From: an uncultured Bacilli bacterium
GTDB lineage: Bacteria > Bacillota_I > Bacilli_A > RFN20 > CAG-826
Assembly (NCBI GenBank): GCA_934133115.1
Contig: CAKPAV010000028.1
Location: 1-11,195 of the forward strand
Length of the DNA stretch: 11,195 nt
Direction of reading: 5' to 3'
Part shown: in pieces, positions 1 through 6,827 of the stretch
Layout of the letters: each line of letters starts with the position of its first letter
Numbering within the stretch: position 1 is the first letter of the stretch
Position numbers and translations under genes: made by a program
Notes under the pieces: model-generated
The model's database searches: none
Told to the model about the DNA's origin: nothing
What the model saw: only the letters and a program-made list of their open reading frames with translations

Positions 1-3000
1 ATTTATAGTAGCGCTAAAAAAATGATGGAATCTAAAAAGTATGCTAAAGCAATTGAAATGTTTAATAAAATTAGCGATTATGATGATGCAAGTATACAAA
101 TTGATAAATGTATTGAATTAATTGCTATTGAGAAAAAAGAATCTATTTATAAGAAATGTGTTTTTAATAGGGAGTTAACTATTAAAGATTATTCAATGGT
201 TTTAGAAGCATATAATAATTTAAAAACAATTAGTGATTATAAAGATGCTAAAGAATTGTTAACTAAATATAAAGAACTACTAGAAGAATTTGATGTACAA
301 AAAAAGAAAAGAAAGAAAAAGGCAAAAAGAATAAGCGCTATTGCATCAGGCTCAATTGTTGGAGTATCCGCTATTACGCTTCTTATGATTTTTGTGATTG
401 TTCCTTTTGCAAGATATTCTATAGCTCAAAATTTATTAGATAGCAATCCTCAAAAAGCGATTAAATATTTTGAAAAATCTGAGTGGAAAGATTATTCTAA
501 ACAAATTGAATTAGCTAAAGCACGTATTTATTTTAATAATGCAGCCTTTTCAGATGGCATTAAGCAAATATGTGATAATGGCGGGTCAGTAACAATTAAT
601 TATAACACCAATGGAGGAAGTGAAATTGAATCACAAGAAGTAACACATTTTAGTGATTATATTGTAGAAGAAACAACAAAAGATAGTGATACATTCTATA
701 AATGGAGCATTGATAGTATTTCTTATAAAAAGAATAATTATGATGTTGATCTAACTTTAAAAGCAAATTGGCTTAATGATTATTGTGAATTTGGATATAA
801 TTTAGATGGAACTTTATCACTTCAAAAATTTAAAATCAATGATTTATCTTTTTCTACTTTTAATATTCCTGAAGAAGTAAATGGAACTAAGGTAACAACT
901 ATTAAAAGTAGTGCATTTAGTGATATTCATAATTTAAAAAGAATTGTTATCCCAGAAACAATAGAAACAATTGAAGCCAATGCTTTCAAGGGACATAATT
1001 TATTAACAATTTATGCTGCTCCAACTGATAAACCAAGCGGTTGGTCGGATGATTGGAATAGCAATTTAAATGTTGTTTGGAACGTAAGTAAAATTAATAA
1101 TTCTGGTGACTTTGAATATTGGATAAGAGGAACAAAAAATAATAAATATGCTGCAATTTCTAAATATAATGGTTTAGAAAAAACGGTTGAATTACCTGAA
1201 ACTATTGATGACTTGCCAGTCCAAGGTGTAGCGGATTTTGCATTCTTAGATAATACAAATATCACGGAAATAATTATTCCTAGTGGTGTGACTTCTATTG
1301 GAAAAAGTGCATTTTCGGGTTGCAGTGCACTTTCTTCAATTGAAATGTCAGATAATATATTAAATATAGATGAAAGAGCGTTTTATAATTGTTCTACTTT
1401 GAATAAAATATTATTACCCAAAGCATTATTAACAATTGGCGATTATTCGTTCTATGGATGTAGCTCATTAAAATACATTAAAATACCAGATCAGGTTACA
1501 TCCATTGGTGAGTGTGCCTTTGCTGAATGCAAAAATTTAGAGACAGTAATAATTCCTGATAATGTTACAACTATCAAAAGTCATGCTTTTTATTATTCTA
1601 ATTGTCTTACGATATATGCGGCATTTAACAAACGACCAGATGGATGGGCGTATCAATGGAAATCAATTAATAGCATTGTTTGTTGGAATGTATTAGATGT
1701 TAAAAGTAACGATTTATATAAGTACTTGATTAAAGGACCAAAGTCAAACAAAAATATCAAAATAATTGAGTATTTAGGGCGTCAAAAAACCGAAGTGGAA
1801 ATACCAGATGAAATTGATGGTATCCCAGTAAAAGAAATAGGAAATAATGTTTTTCTTACTAATAATAAATTAACTAAAGTAGTTATCCCAGATGGTGTTG
1901 AAGTGATAAGAGAACATGCTTTCCAGGGGTGTTATAATTTAACAGTAGTTATGATTCCTGATACTGTCGAGGTTATTGAATCTAATGCGTTTTATCTTTG
2001 TTCTAACATAACTTTTTACTGCGCTAGTAATGAAAAGCCAGAAGGTTGGAAAGGAAATTGGTGCTCCAATGATACAAAAACTGAAAATATTATTTGGAAT
2101 GTAAGAGGGTTAGGAAAATCCAGTCAATATGATTACTGGGTTAGAGGTACCGCAGATGATCAATATATTTCCCTTATTAAATATAATGGCTATGAGTCAA
2201 CTGTTAATATACCATCAAAAATTGACTTTTGGGATGTAAAAGAAATTGCTGCGAAATGCTTCTATGAAGATATGAGTATCCGCAAAGTATTGAATTTAGA
2301 TAATATAGTTTCAATTGGTGATGAGGCTTTTTACGGATGTGAAAATTTAACGGAAATTTTCATTTCTGATAGCACTATTAATATGGGTAGCAAAGTATTT
2401 GAATATTGTAATTATGACTTAATTATTTATTGCGCTTATGAAAAAATTCCAAATACTTGGCCGGGAGATTGGGTGAGAGATTATTATTTTTCAAATTTAA
2501 TATTTAATGTTAGAAAAATGGATAGGTTAGGCGATTATCAATATTGGATTAGAGGTTCAAAAGATAATCCATATGTCAGTATTAGAAATGTTAGTGTGAG
2601 TGGATTTGATGGTAATATCACAATACCTGATGAAATAAATGGTATAGAAGTAAAAGAAATAGGAAGTACGGCATTTTATAATGATAGAAATATTAAACAT
2701 CTTTATATTCCTAATAGTGTTACAAGTATAGAAAGCAAAGCATTTTATGGCTGTGATAATTTACTTAGCGTTGAAATGTCGGAAAATATTACATCAATTC
2801 CAGAAAAAATGTTTTATGACTGCGAAAAACTTGAAACTATTATGATACCAAATAACGTAACTAGTATTGGTCGTGAAGCATTTTATAGCTGTTCTTCCCT
2901 TAAAAATATAAAAATCCCTTTAGGAGTAACTCGGATTGGATATGGTGCTTTTCATAGCTGCAACAATTTATCTATTTATTGCGAAAGTAGCGAAAAACCA

Positions 3001-4206
3001 AGCGGATGGGATGATAGTTTTAGTGGAGCGAAAAAAATTATTTGGGATGTCAATGAAATAGGCACAGATGGAACATTTGATTATGCTAAACTTGGTAGTG
3101 GTGTAAATAGTAGAATTATCATAATGAATTATCTAGGCAGTGAATCAATTGTCGAAGTTCCAGCATATATAAACAACTATCCAGTTACTGAAATAGGTTC
3201 TTATGCATTTGAAAATAGTGGTGTTCAAAAAATCACATTGCCAACAACTATTAGCAAGATTTCTTATAAAGCATTTTATAAAGCTAAAATGTTAAATGAC
3301 ATTAATTTACCAATTAGTTTACAAATAATTGAGGAGGCAGCGTTTTCATATTGTGATTCGTTAAAGTCAATTGAAATTCCTACTAGTGTTACTCAAATTG
3401 ATAATTATGCATTTGAAAATTTAGATGACATAGTTATTTATTATAAAAATGAAACAGGTAATGATGGTTGGAATACTTGGTGGGCTGGAAGTAATTATGT
3501 AGAATTTAATGTTAGCGAACATGATATATTTAAATCATTTGAATATGCGGTTATAGGTAATGGCGAAGATAATTACATTAAAATAATTAGGTATATTGGC
3601 CAAGAAAGTAACCTTCAAATTCCTGCTAATATTAATGGCATTTCGGTAAAAGCAATTAGAAATAACGCATTTAAAAATAATACTTATATAGAAAGTATCG
3701 TAATACCAGATGGAATTTTAAATATAGGAGAATATGCTTTTTCTAATTGTACTTCATTAAAATCTATTACTATTCCAGATAGTGTTACTTCAATTGGAGA
3801 GTATGCTTTTGAAAGGTGTACTTCACTTGAATCAATTGTTTTGCCAAATGGTTTAACAACAATTGAAAGTTACTTGTTCTTAAGATGCACATCACTAAAA
3901 TCAGTGGCAATTGGGGAGAATGTAACAGCTATAAAGACAGGTGCGTTCCAATCATGTGAATCACTTGCAACTATTAAACTACCAAGTAGTGTAACTACTC
4001 TATATGATGGAGTATTTAATGGTTGTACAGCATTAAACAAAATCTTTATTCCTAAAACTATCACAACAATTTATGGAAGCCCATTTAAAAACTGCACAAT
4101 TAATGTTTATTGTGAGGCTTTGTTAAAACCGACTGATTGGAGTAATAATTGGAATAAATCAGGAACAATACAATATATATTTGGCGCTACAGAAGATCAA
4201 ATGTAA
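1..4206 (+). CDS. Giant membrane-anchored BspA-type leucine-rich repeat surface protein (5' end outside window)
   Basis: The frame is open from base 1, and the codons before the ATG at base 22 continue the same helical repeat, so the true start lies upstream and the gene is 5'-partial. Residues are counted from that ATG (1394 aa). Residues 1-90 carry two alpha-helical repeats of the form Y..A..m...Y..A...F..I.DY.DA. A strongly basic stretch (KKKRKKKAKR, 94-103) precedes one hydrophobic segment (about 106-130). By the positive-inside rule the N-terminus is cytoplasmic and the rest extracellular. A further helical repeat follows (about 134-172), then an InlB/Flg_new-type beta repeat (187-250, with YNTNGGSEI and ending KANW). 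Seven composite modules with about 30 LRR_5-type repeats (IP..vtsIg..AF..C.sL..I) run to the C-terminus. There is no LPXTG motif, so the N-terminal segment is the only visible anchor. BspA-type proteins are known adhesins and surface binders; the ligand cannot be inferred. A convergent terminator follows. Family call is firm; role is inference. Confidence 0.9.
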   Translation: MYSSAKKMMESKKYAKAIEMFNKISDYDDASIQIDKCIELIAIEKKESIYKKCVFNRELTIKDYSMVLEAYNNLKTISDYKDAKELLTKYKELLEEFDVQKKKRKKKAKRISAIASGSIVGVSAITLLMIFVIVPFARYSIAQNLLDSNPQKAIKYFEKSEWKDYSKQIELAKARIYFNNAAFSDGIKQICDNGGSVTINYNTNGGSEIESQEVTHFSDYIVEETTKDSDTFYKWSIDSISYKKNNYDVDLTLKANWLNDYCEFGYNLDGTLSLQKFKINDLSFSTFNIPEEVNGTKVTTIKSSAFSDIHNLKRIVIPETIETIEANAFKGHNLLTIYAAPTDKPSGWSDDWNSNLNVVWNVSKINNSGDFEYWIRGTKNNKYAAISKYNGLEKTVELPETIDDLPVQGVADFAFLDNTNITEIIIPSGVTSIGKSAFSGCSALSSIEMSDNILNIDERAFYNCSTLNKILLPKALLTIGDYSFYGCSSLKYIKIPDQVTSIGECAFAECKNLETVIIPDNVTTIKSHAFYYSNCLTIYAAFNKRPDGWAYQWKSINSIVCWNVLDVKSNDLYKYLIKGPKSNKNIKIIEYLGRQKTEVEIPDEIDGIPVKEIGNNVFLTNNKLTKVVIPDGVEVIREHAFQGCYNLTVVMIPDTVEVIESNAFYLCSNITFYCASNEKPEGWKGNWCSNDTKTENIIWNVRGLGKSSQYDYWVRGTADDQYISLIKYNGYESTVNIPSKIDFWDVKEIAAKCFYEDMSIRKVLNLDNIVSIGDEAFYGCENLTEIFISDSTINMGSKVFEYCNYDLIIYCAYEKIPNTWPGDWVRDYYFSNLIFNVRKMDRLGDYQYWIRGSKDNPYVSIRNVSVSGFDGNITIPDEINGIEVKEIGSTAFYNDRNIKHLYIPNSVTSIESKAFYGCDNLLSVEMSENITSIPEKMFYDCEKLETIMIPNNVTSIGREAFYSCSSLKNIKIPLGVTRIGYGAFHSCNNLSIYCESSEKPSGWDDSFSGAKKIIWDVNEIGTDGTFDYAKLGSGVNSRIIIMNYLGSESIVEVPAYINNYPVTEIGSYAFENSGVQKITLPTTISKISYKAFYKAKMLNDINLPISLQIIEEAAFSYCDSLKSIEIPTSVTQIDNYAFENLDDIVIYYKNETGNDGWNTWWAGSNYVEFNVSEHDIFKSFEYAVIGNGEDNYIKIIRYIGQESNLQIPANINGISVKAIRNNAFKNNTYIESIVIPDGILNIGEYAFSNCTSLKSITIPDSVTSIGEYAFERCTSLESIVLPNGLTTIESYLFLRCTSLKSVAIGENVTAIKTGAFQSCESLATIKLPSSVTTLYDGVFNGCTALNKIFIPKTITTIYGSPFKNCTINVYCEALLKPTDWSNNWNKSGTIQYIFGATEDQM
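862..4206 (+). repeat. Seven tandem composite LRR modules (about 30 LRR_5 units)
   Basis: Each module has three parts: a beta-rich linker (pattern [FY].Y..[RIK]G....Y..I..Y.G.e..v.IP), a run of 22-23-residue leucine-rich repeats, and a closing segment (IY[AC]A...KP.GW...W......WNV). I count 2, 6, 3, 3, 5, 4 and 7 LRR units in the seven modules. Closing W/F-N/D-V triplets fall at residues 353, 555, 692, 828, 1008 and 1162 (from the ATG at base 22). The seventh module ends the protein without a WNV triplet. Divergence is high enough that I see no long identical DNA stretches. Unit counts were made by eye and may be off by one where repeats are degenerate. Confidence 0.85.
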
Positions 4207-4236
4207 CATTATTACCCAATAAAAGTATAAAAAAGT

Positions 4237-4265
4237 AAAGGTGCCGCTAATAAAACGACACCTTT
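4237..4265. terminator. Bidirectional rho-independent terminator between convergent genes
   Basis: AAAGGTG pairs with CACCTTT, and after one C-A mismatch two further pairs (CG/CG) extend the stem around a 9-nt loop. On the minus strand the hairpin is followed by ACTTTTTTAT, a good U-tract, so it best serves the serine dehydratase gene. On the plus strand the stem ends in TTTT, so it can also stop the LRR gene, which ends 31 bases earlier. Confidence 0.75.
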
Positions 4266-4283
4266 TAAAAAACATAATTATTA

Positions 4284-5486
4284 TTAAAACTTATGTATTT
4301 TGGCCAATCCGCCTTTAGCGGTTTCCTTATAATCTGTTGATAAGGCAATACCAGTTTCTTTCATAACCGCAATTACTTCATCAAGAGATATAGCATTATG
4401 TCGATGTGGCACTAAATGTTTAGCAAAAACATAAGAATTAAATGCTTTAATCGCTGATATGGAATTTCTTTCTATACAAGGAATAGCAACGTATCCTCCG
4501 ACTGGATCACAAGTTAAACCTAATTGGTGTTCTAAAGCCATTTCGGAGGCGTATTCAATATAATCAAATCCTAATCCATTCGCAGCGCAAAGTGCTCCAG
4601 CGGCCATACAAGTAGCAGAACCAATCTCAGCTTGACATCCTCCAACAGCGCCAGAAATAGTGGCATTCTTTTTAATAACGCAGCCAATTAATCCGGCAAT
4701 AATTAAACCATCGATCAATTGTTTTTCACTATAATTCATTTGTTTCTTTAAATAATATAAAACAGCAGGAAGTACACCAGCTGATCCACATGTCGGAGCG
4801 GTAACTACCAAACTTCCTCCGGAATTAGATTCACTTACCGCATAAGCATAAGTAGAAATAAATAAATCCCTTTTATCATCATTATTACTACAACTTATTG
4901 CTTCTTTATATAAAGTAGGAGCAATTCTTTTAATATGTAACTTACCAGCGATATATCCTTCAGTTACAAGTCCTTCCTCAATTTCCTTTTCCATATGATT
5001 AAGAATATGCTTTAAATAATCTTCAATATCCTCATCATCAAATTTCTTAACAAATTCCAAATAAGATAATTTGTTTTGCTCAATATATTCTCTAATTTCT
5101 TTAAAAGATGAAAAAGGATAAACCATTTTATCAGTCTCGGCTTTTTCGCCTTTTTTTTCAATTTGTCCGCCGCCAATCGAATAATATGTTGCGGATTTAA
5201 CTAATTTATCATCTAAATAAGCTTCTATTTGCATAGTATTAGGAAAACTAGGAGTAGTTTTTAAATCAAACTTTACTTCGACATCCTTTAAAGTGTCTAT
5301 AATTATCTTATCAGTTAAGTGGCCTTTTCCTGTTAAGGCAAGCGAACCAAAAAGAGTAACTACATAGTGATAGTTATTAGGTTCTAAACTATTTAGAAAA
5401 TCTAAGCAAATTCGATATGGGCCAATAGTGTGGCTAGATGATGGTCCGGGACCAATGCGATATAAATCTTTAAGCGAACAAAGCAT
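4284..5486 (-). CDS. sdaA: L-serine dehydratase, iron-sulfur dependent, single chain
   Basis: Converts L-serine to pyruvate and ammonia in the cytoplasm using a [4Fe-4S] cluster. The 400-aa product has the beta-type domain first (GPSSSHTIGP at 14-23) and the alpha-type domain after about residue 170 (SNSGGSLVVTAPTCGSAG at 220-237). Three cluster cysteines are visible: C284 (GGCQAEIGSA), C326 (TCDPVGG) and C337 (PCIERN). Their spacings of 42 and 11 residues equal those recalled for the Legionella enzyme (C343, C385, C396). The protein ends GGLAKIHKF, without the C-terminal cysteine that enters the active site in that enzyme. The longer reading from a GTG at 5522 is rejected: this GTG overlaps the only Shine-Dalgarno sequence and lies at the predicted transcription start. 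Family members start just before the SLxDLxxIGxGPSSSHT block, which fits the ATG at 5486. It is shorter than E. coli SdaA (about 454 aa). The gene ends in three tandem TAA stops followed by a terminator. Many Bacillota have split sdaAA/sdaAB genes, so the fused form is notable. Confidence 0.93.
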   Translation of the reverse strand: MLCSLKDLYRIGPGPSSSHTIGPYRICLDFLNSLEPNNYHYVVTLFGSLALTGKGHLTDKIIIDTLKDVEVKFDLKTTPSFPNTMQIEAYLDDKLVKSATYYSIGGGQIEKKGEKAETDKMVYPFSSFKEIREYIEQNKLSYLEFVKKFDDEDIEDYLKHILNHMEKEIEEGLVTEGYIAGKLHIKRIAPTLYKEAISCSNNDDKRDLFISTYAYAVSESNSGGSLVVTAPTCGSAGVLPAVLYYLKKQMNYSEKQLIDGLIIAGLIGCVIKKNATISGAVGGCQAEIGSATCMAAGALCAANGLGFDYIEYASEMALEHQLGLTCDPVGGYVAIPCIERNSISAIKAFNSYVFAKHLVPHRHNAISLDEVIAVMKETGIALSTDYKETAKGGLAKIHKF

Positions 5487-5520
5487 AATATTAATATATT
5501 CGTAGTTATACGAACTCCTC
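5487..5520 (-). promoter_or_regulatory. sdaA leader: Shine-Dalgarno separated from ATG by a spacer hairpin
   Basis: Read on the minus strand, GAGGAG (5520-5515) is followed at once by TTCGTA-TAAC-TACGAA (5514-5499), a perfect 6-bp stem with a 4-nt loop, then 12 nt and the ATG at 5486. The linear spacing of 28 nt is too long for normal initiation. Folding the 16-nt hairpin out leaves 12 nt. No nearer Shine-Dalgarno is visible. Phage T4 gene 25 is a known case of this arrangement. Confidence 0.5.
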
Positions 5521-5528
5521 ACTTAATA

Positions 5529-5557
5529 AGTATAGATTATTATTGCTATTTTGGAAA
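5529..5557 (-). promoter_or_regulatory. Predicted sigma-A-type promoter of sdaA
   Basis: On the minus strand, TTTCCA (5557-5552, 4/6 to TTGACA), a 17-nt spacer and TATACT (5534-5529) form a plausible promoter. Transcription would start near 5522, giving a leader of about 36 nt that begins just before the Shine-Dalgarno sequence. Confidence 0.5.
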
Positions 5558-5574
5558 TTGTTTTTTGTGTTTTA

Positions 5575-5594
5575 TTTACCATAAATTTGGTAAA
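5575..5594. promoter_or_regulatory. Inverted repeat, candidate operator in the divergent sdaA/hydrolase promoter region
   Basis: TTTACCA and TGGTAAA are perfect 7-bp arms around a 6-bp spacer. The dyad lies 18 bases upstream of the sdaA -35 box (5557) and 30 bases upstream of the hydrolase start codon (5625). The best -10 candidates for the hydrolase gene are TAAACT (5591-5596), which overlaps the right arm, and TATATA (5600-5605) just after it. A bound protein could therefore affect transcription of the hydrolase gene. It is not followed by a U-tract, so it does not look like a terminator. The regulator is unknown. Confidence 0.4.
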
Positions 5595-5611
5595 CTATTT
5601 ATATAAACAAC

Positions 5612-5617
5612 AAGGAG
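5612..5617 (+). promoter_or_regulatory. Ribosome binding site that fixes the hydrolase start
   Basis: AAGGAG stands 7 nt before the ATG at 5625 but only 1 nt before the in-frame ATG at 5619. The later start also places Cys at position 2, as N-terminal nucleophile chemistry requires. Confidence 0.85.
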
Positions 5618-5624
5618 AATGATT

Positions 5625-6593
5625 ATGTGTACTGCCGCAACTTATAAAACCACAGATTTCTATTTTGGAAGAACATTAGATTATGAATTTTCTTATGGTG
5701 AAACTGTTACGATTATGCCAAGAAATTATGAAATAAAATTAAGGTTTTTAGATAATATAAAAAAACATTATGCAATTATAGGAATGGCACACGTAACTGA
5801 TAGTTATCCTTTATTTTATGAAGCAATGAACGAAAAAGGACTTTGTATAGCAGGCTTAAATTTCGTGGGAAATGCACACTATTTTGAACCCCAAAAAGAC
5901 AAAATTAACGTAGCACAATTTGAGTTTATTCCTTATATTCTTGTTAGTTGTAAGAGTGTTGATGAAGTTATTAAATTAATGAAAAACATTAATATAACTA
6001 ATACCCCATATAGTGATGAATACCCAATTGGTCAACTTCATTGGATAGTTGCTGACCATAATAAATCAATTACTATAGAATCTACTAGTGAAGGAATTAG
6101 AGTTTATGATAATCCAGTTGGTGTTTTAACTAATAATCCACCATTTGATAAGCAAATGGAAAATTTAAATAATTATAAATATTTATCAACCAAAAATTCT
6201 AAAAATAGTTTAAATGATGATAAACGCTTTTATAGTAGAGGATTAGGTGCAGTGGGTTTACCTGGTGATATTTCTAGTCAGTCTCGCTTTGTTCGTGTAG
6301 CTTTTACAAAAATGAATTCTTTATCAAAAAGCGATGAACTATCTAGTGTAAGCCAATTCTTTCATATATTAGGCTGTGTTGATCAAGTGAGAGGATGCTG
6401 CGAACTAGAAGATAAAAAATATGAAATCACTATTTATACTTCATGCCTAAACGCGACAAAAGGAATATATTATTACACTACTTATGATAATCATCAAATT
6501 AATAAAGTGGACATGCATAAAGTAGATTTAGATAATGAAACGTTATTAGAATATAAATTACGCACAAGTGAAAATATTTATGAACAAAATTAA
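5625..6593 (+). CDS. Choloylglycine hydrolase family (peptidase C59) protein, bile salt hydrolase-like
   Basis: This is a linear amide C-N hydrolase of the N-terminal nucleophile class. Known members deconjugate bile salts or cleave penicillin V. The 322-aa product matches my recollection of the Clostridium perfringens enzyme (about 329 aa) along its whole length. Catalytic and oxyanion residues can be placed: C2 (MCTA), R16 and D19 (GRTLD), N79 (AGLNF), N170 (GVLTNNP) and R221 (GLPGD.SS.SRFVR). The YTSC and KGIYYY.TYDN.QIN segments near residues 271-293 also fit. Starting at 5619 would bury Cys2 behind two extra residues, so 5625 is used. There is no signal peptide, and action is presumably cytoplasmic. 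The gene is divergent from sdaA, with a dyad in the shared upstream region. Its stop codon overlaps the start of a small ORF, and a terminator follows. Family membership is firm. Preference for bile salts over penicillin V or acyl-homoserine lactones is inferred from similarity only. Confidence 0.9.
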   Translation: MCTAATYKTTDFYFGRTLDYEFSYGETVTIMPRNYEIKLRFLDNIKKHYAIIGMAHVTDSYPLFYEAMNEKGLCIAGLNFVGNAHYFEPQKDKINVAQFEFIPYILVSCKSVDEVIKLMKNINITNTPYSDEYPIGQLHWIVADHNKSITIESTSEGIRVYDNPVGVLTNNPPFDKQMENLNNYKYLSTKNSKNSLNDDKRFYSRGLGAVGLPGDISSQSRFVRVAFTKMNSLSKSDELSSVSQFFHILGCVDQVRGCCELEDKKYEITIYTSCLNATKGIYYYTTYDNHQINKVDMHKVDLDNETLLEYKLRTSENIYEQN

Positions 6594-6745
6594 TGCTTAA
6601 AACATGGCTAAAAACCGCACAAATTAAAAATGTAGGCGCTTATTTTTCTGTTTCTAATGCTTTAAAAGATTTATTTAATTGGAGCAAAAATATTAAAGTA
6701 TCATCTAAAGGCTATATGTTAGGAAAATTAAAACAAAATACTTAA
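6593..6745 (+). CDS. Small unrecognised 50-codon ORF overlapping the hydrolase stop
   Basis: The ATG shares its A with the TAA of the hydrolase gene (TAATG), an arrangement typical of translational coupling; no separate Shine-Dalgarno is visible. The 50-aa product is basic and includes aromatic residues (VGAYFSVSNALKDLFNW at about 14-30, then KVSSKGYMLGKLKQ). It has no evident transmembrane segment or signal peptide. Its stop codon lies in the ascending arm of the terminator, so it is the last possible gene of this transcript. I do not recognise the family. It could be a real small protein, a decayed remnant of a longer gene, or a chance ORF. Composition resembles its neighbours, but the length is too short for that to be decisive. 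Confidence 0.4.
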   Translation: MLKTWLKTAQIKNVGAYFSVSNALKDLFNWSKNIKVSSKGYMLGKLKQNT

Positions 6746-6774
6746 GTGCTCTTAATGGGGCACTTTTGTGTTTT
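6744..6774 (+). terminator. Rho-independent terminator after the hydrolase unit
   Basis: AAGTGC pairs with GCACTT, and T-G, C-G and T-G pairs extend the stem to about 9 bp around a 4-nt TAAT loop. TTGTGTTTT follows. It closes the hydrolase and small-ORF transcript and separates it from the promoter of the next operon. Confidence 0.75.
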
Positions 6775-6786
6775 ATAAAGCAATTT

Positions 6787-6799
6787 TATAATGTATAAT
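6787..6799 (+). promoter_or_regulatory. Promoter region of the two-gene membrane operon
   Basis: Two TATAAT hexamers (6787-6792 and 6794-6799) lie 29-41 bases before the start codon at 6828, directly after the upstream terminator. No convincing -35 box is visible at 16-18 nt; TTGTGT at 6766-6771 is 15 nt from the first hexamer. Which -10 is used cannot be decided by eye. Confidence 0.5.
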
Positions 6800-6827
6800 T
6801 ATTTTATAAATAAGTGAGGAAATTATT

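Noticed and set aside
862..4206. CRISPR array or DNA-level tandem repeat in the LRR region
   Set aside because: The periodicity is at protein level with diverged DNA; there are no identical direct repeats with unique spacers.
5484..5522. GTG at 5522 as the start of the serine dehydratase
   Set aside because: It overlaps the only Shine-Dalgarno sequence, sits at the predicted transcription start, and adds 12 residues not expected before the conserved GPSSSHT block.
5619..5624. ATG at 5619 as the start of the hydrolase
   Set aside because: It is 1 nt from AAGGAG and would bury the catalytic Cys2; the ATG at 5625 fits both spacing and chemistry.
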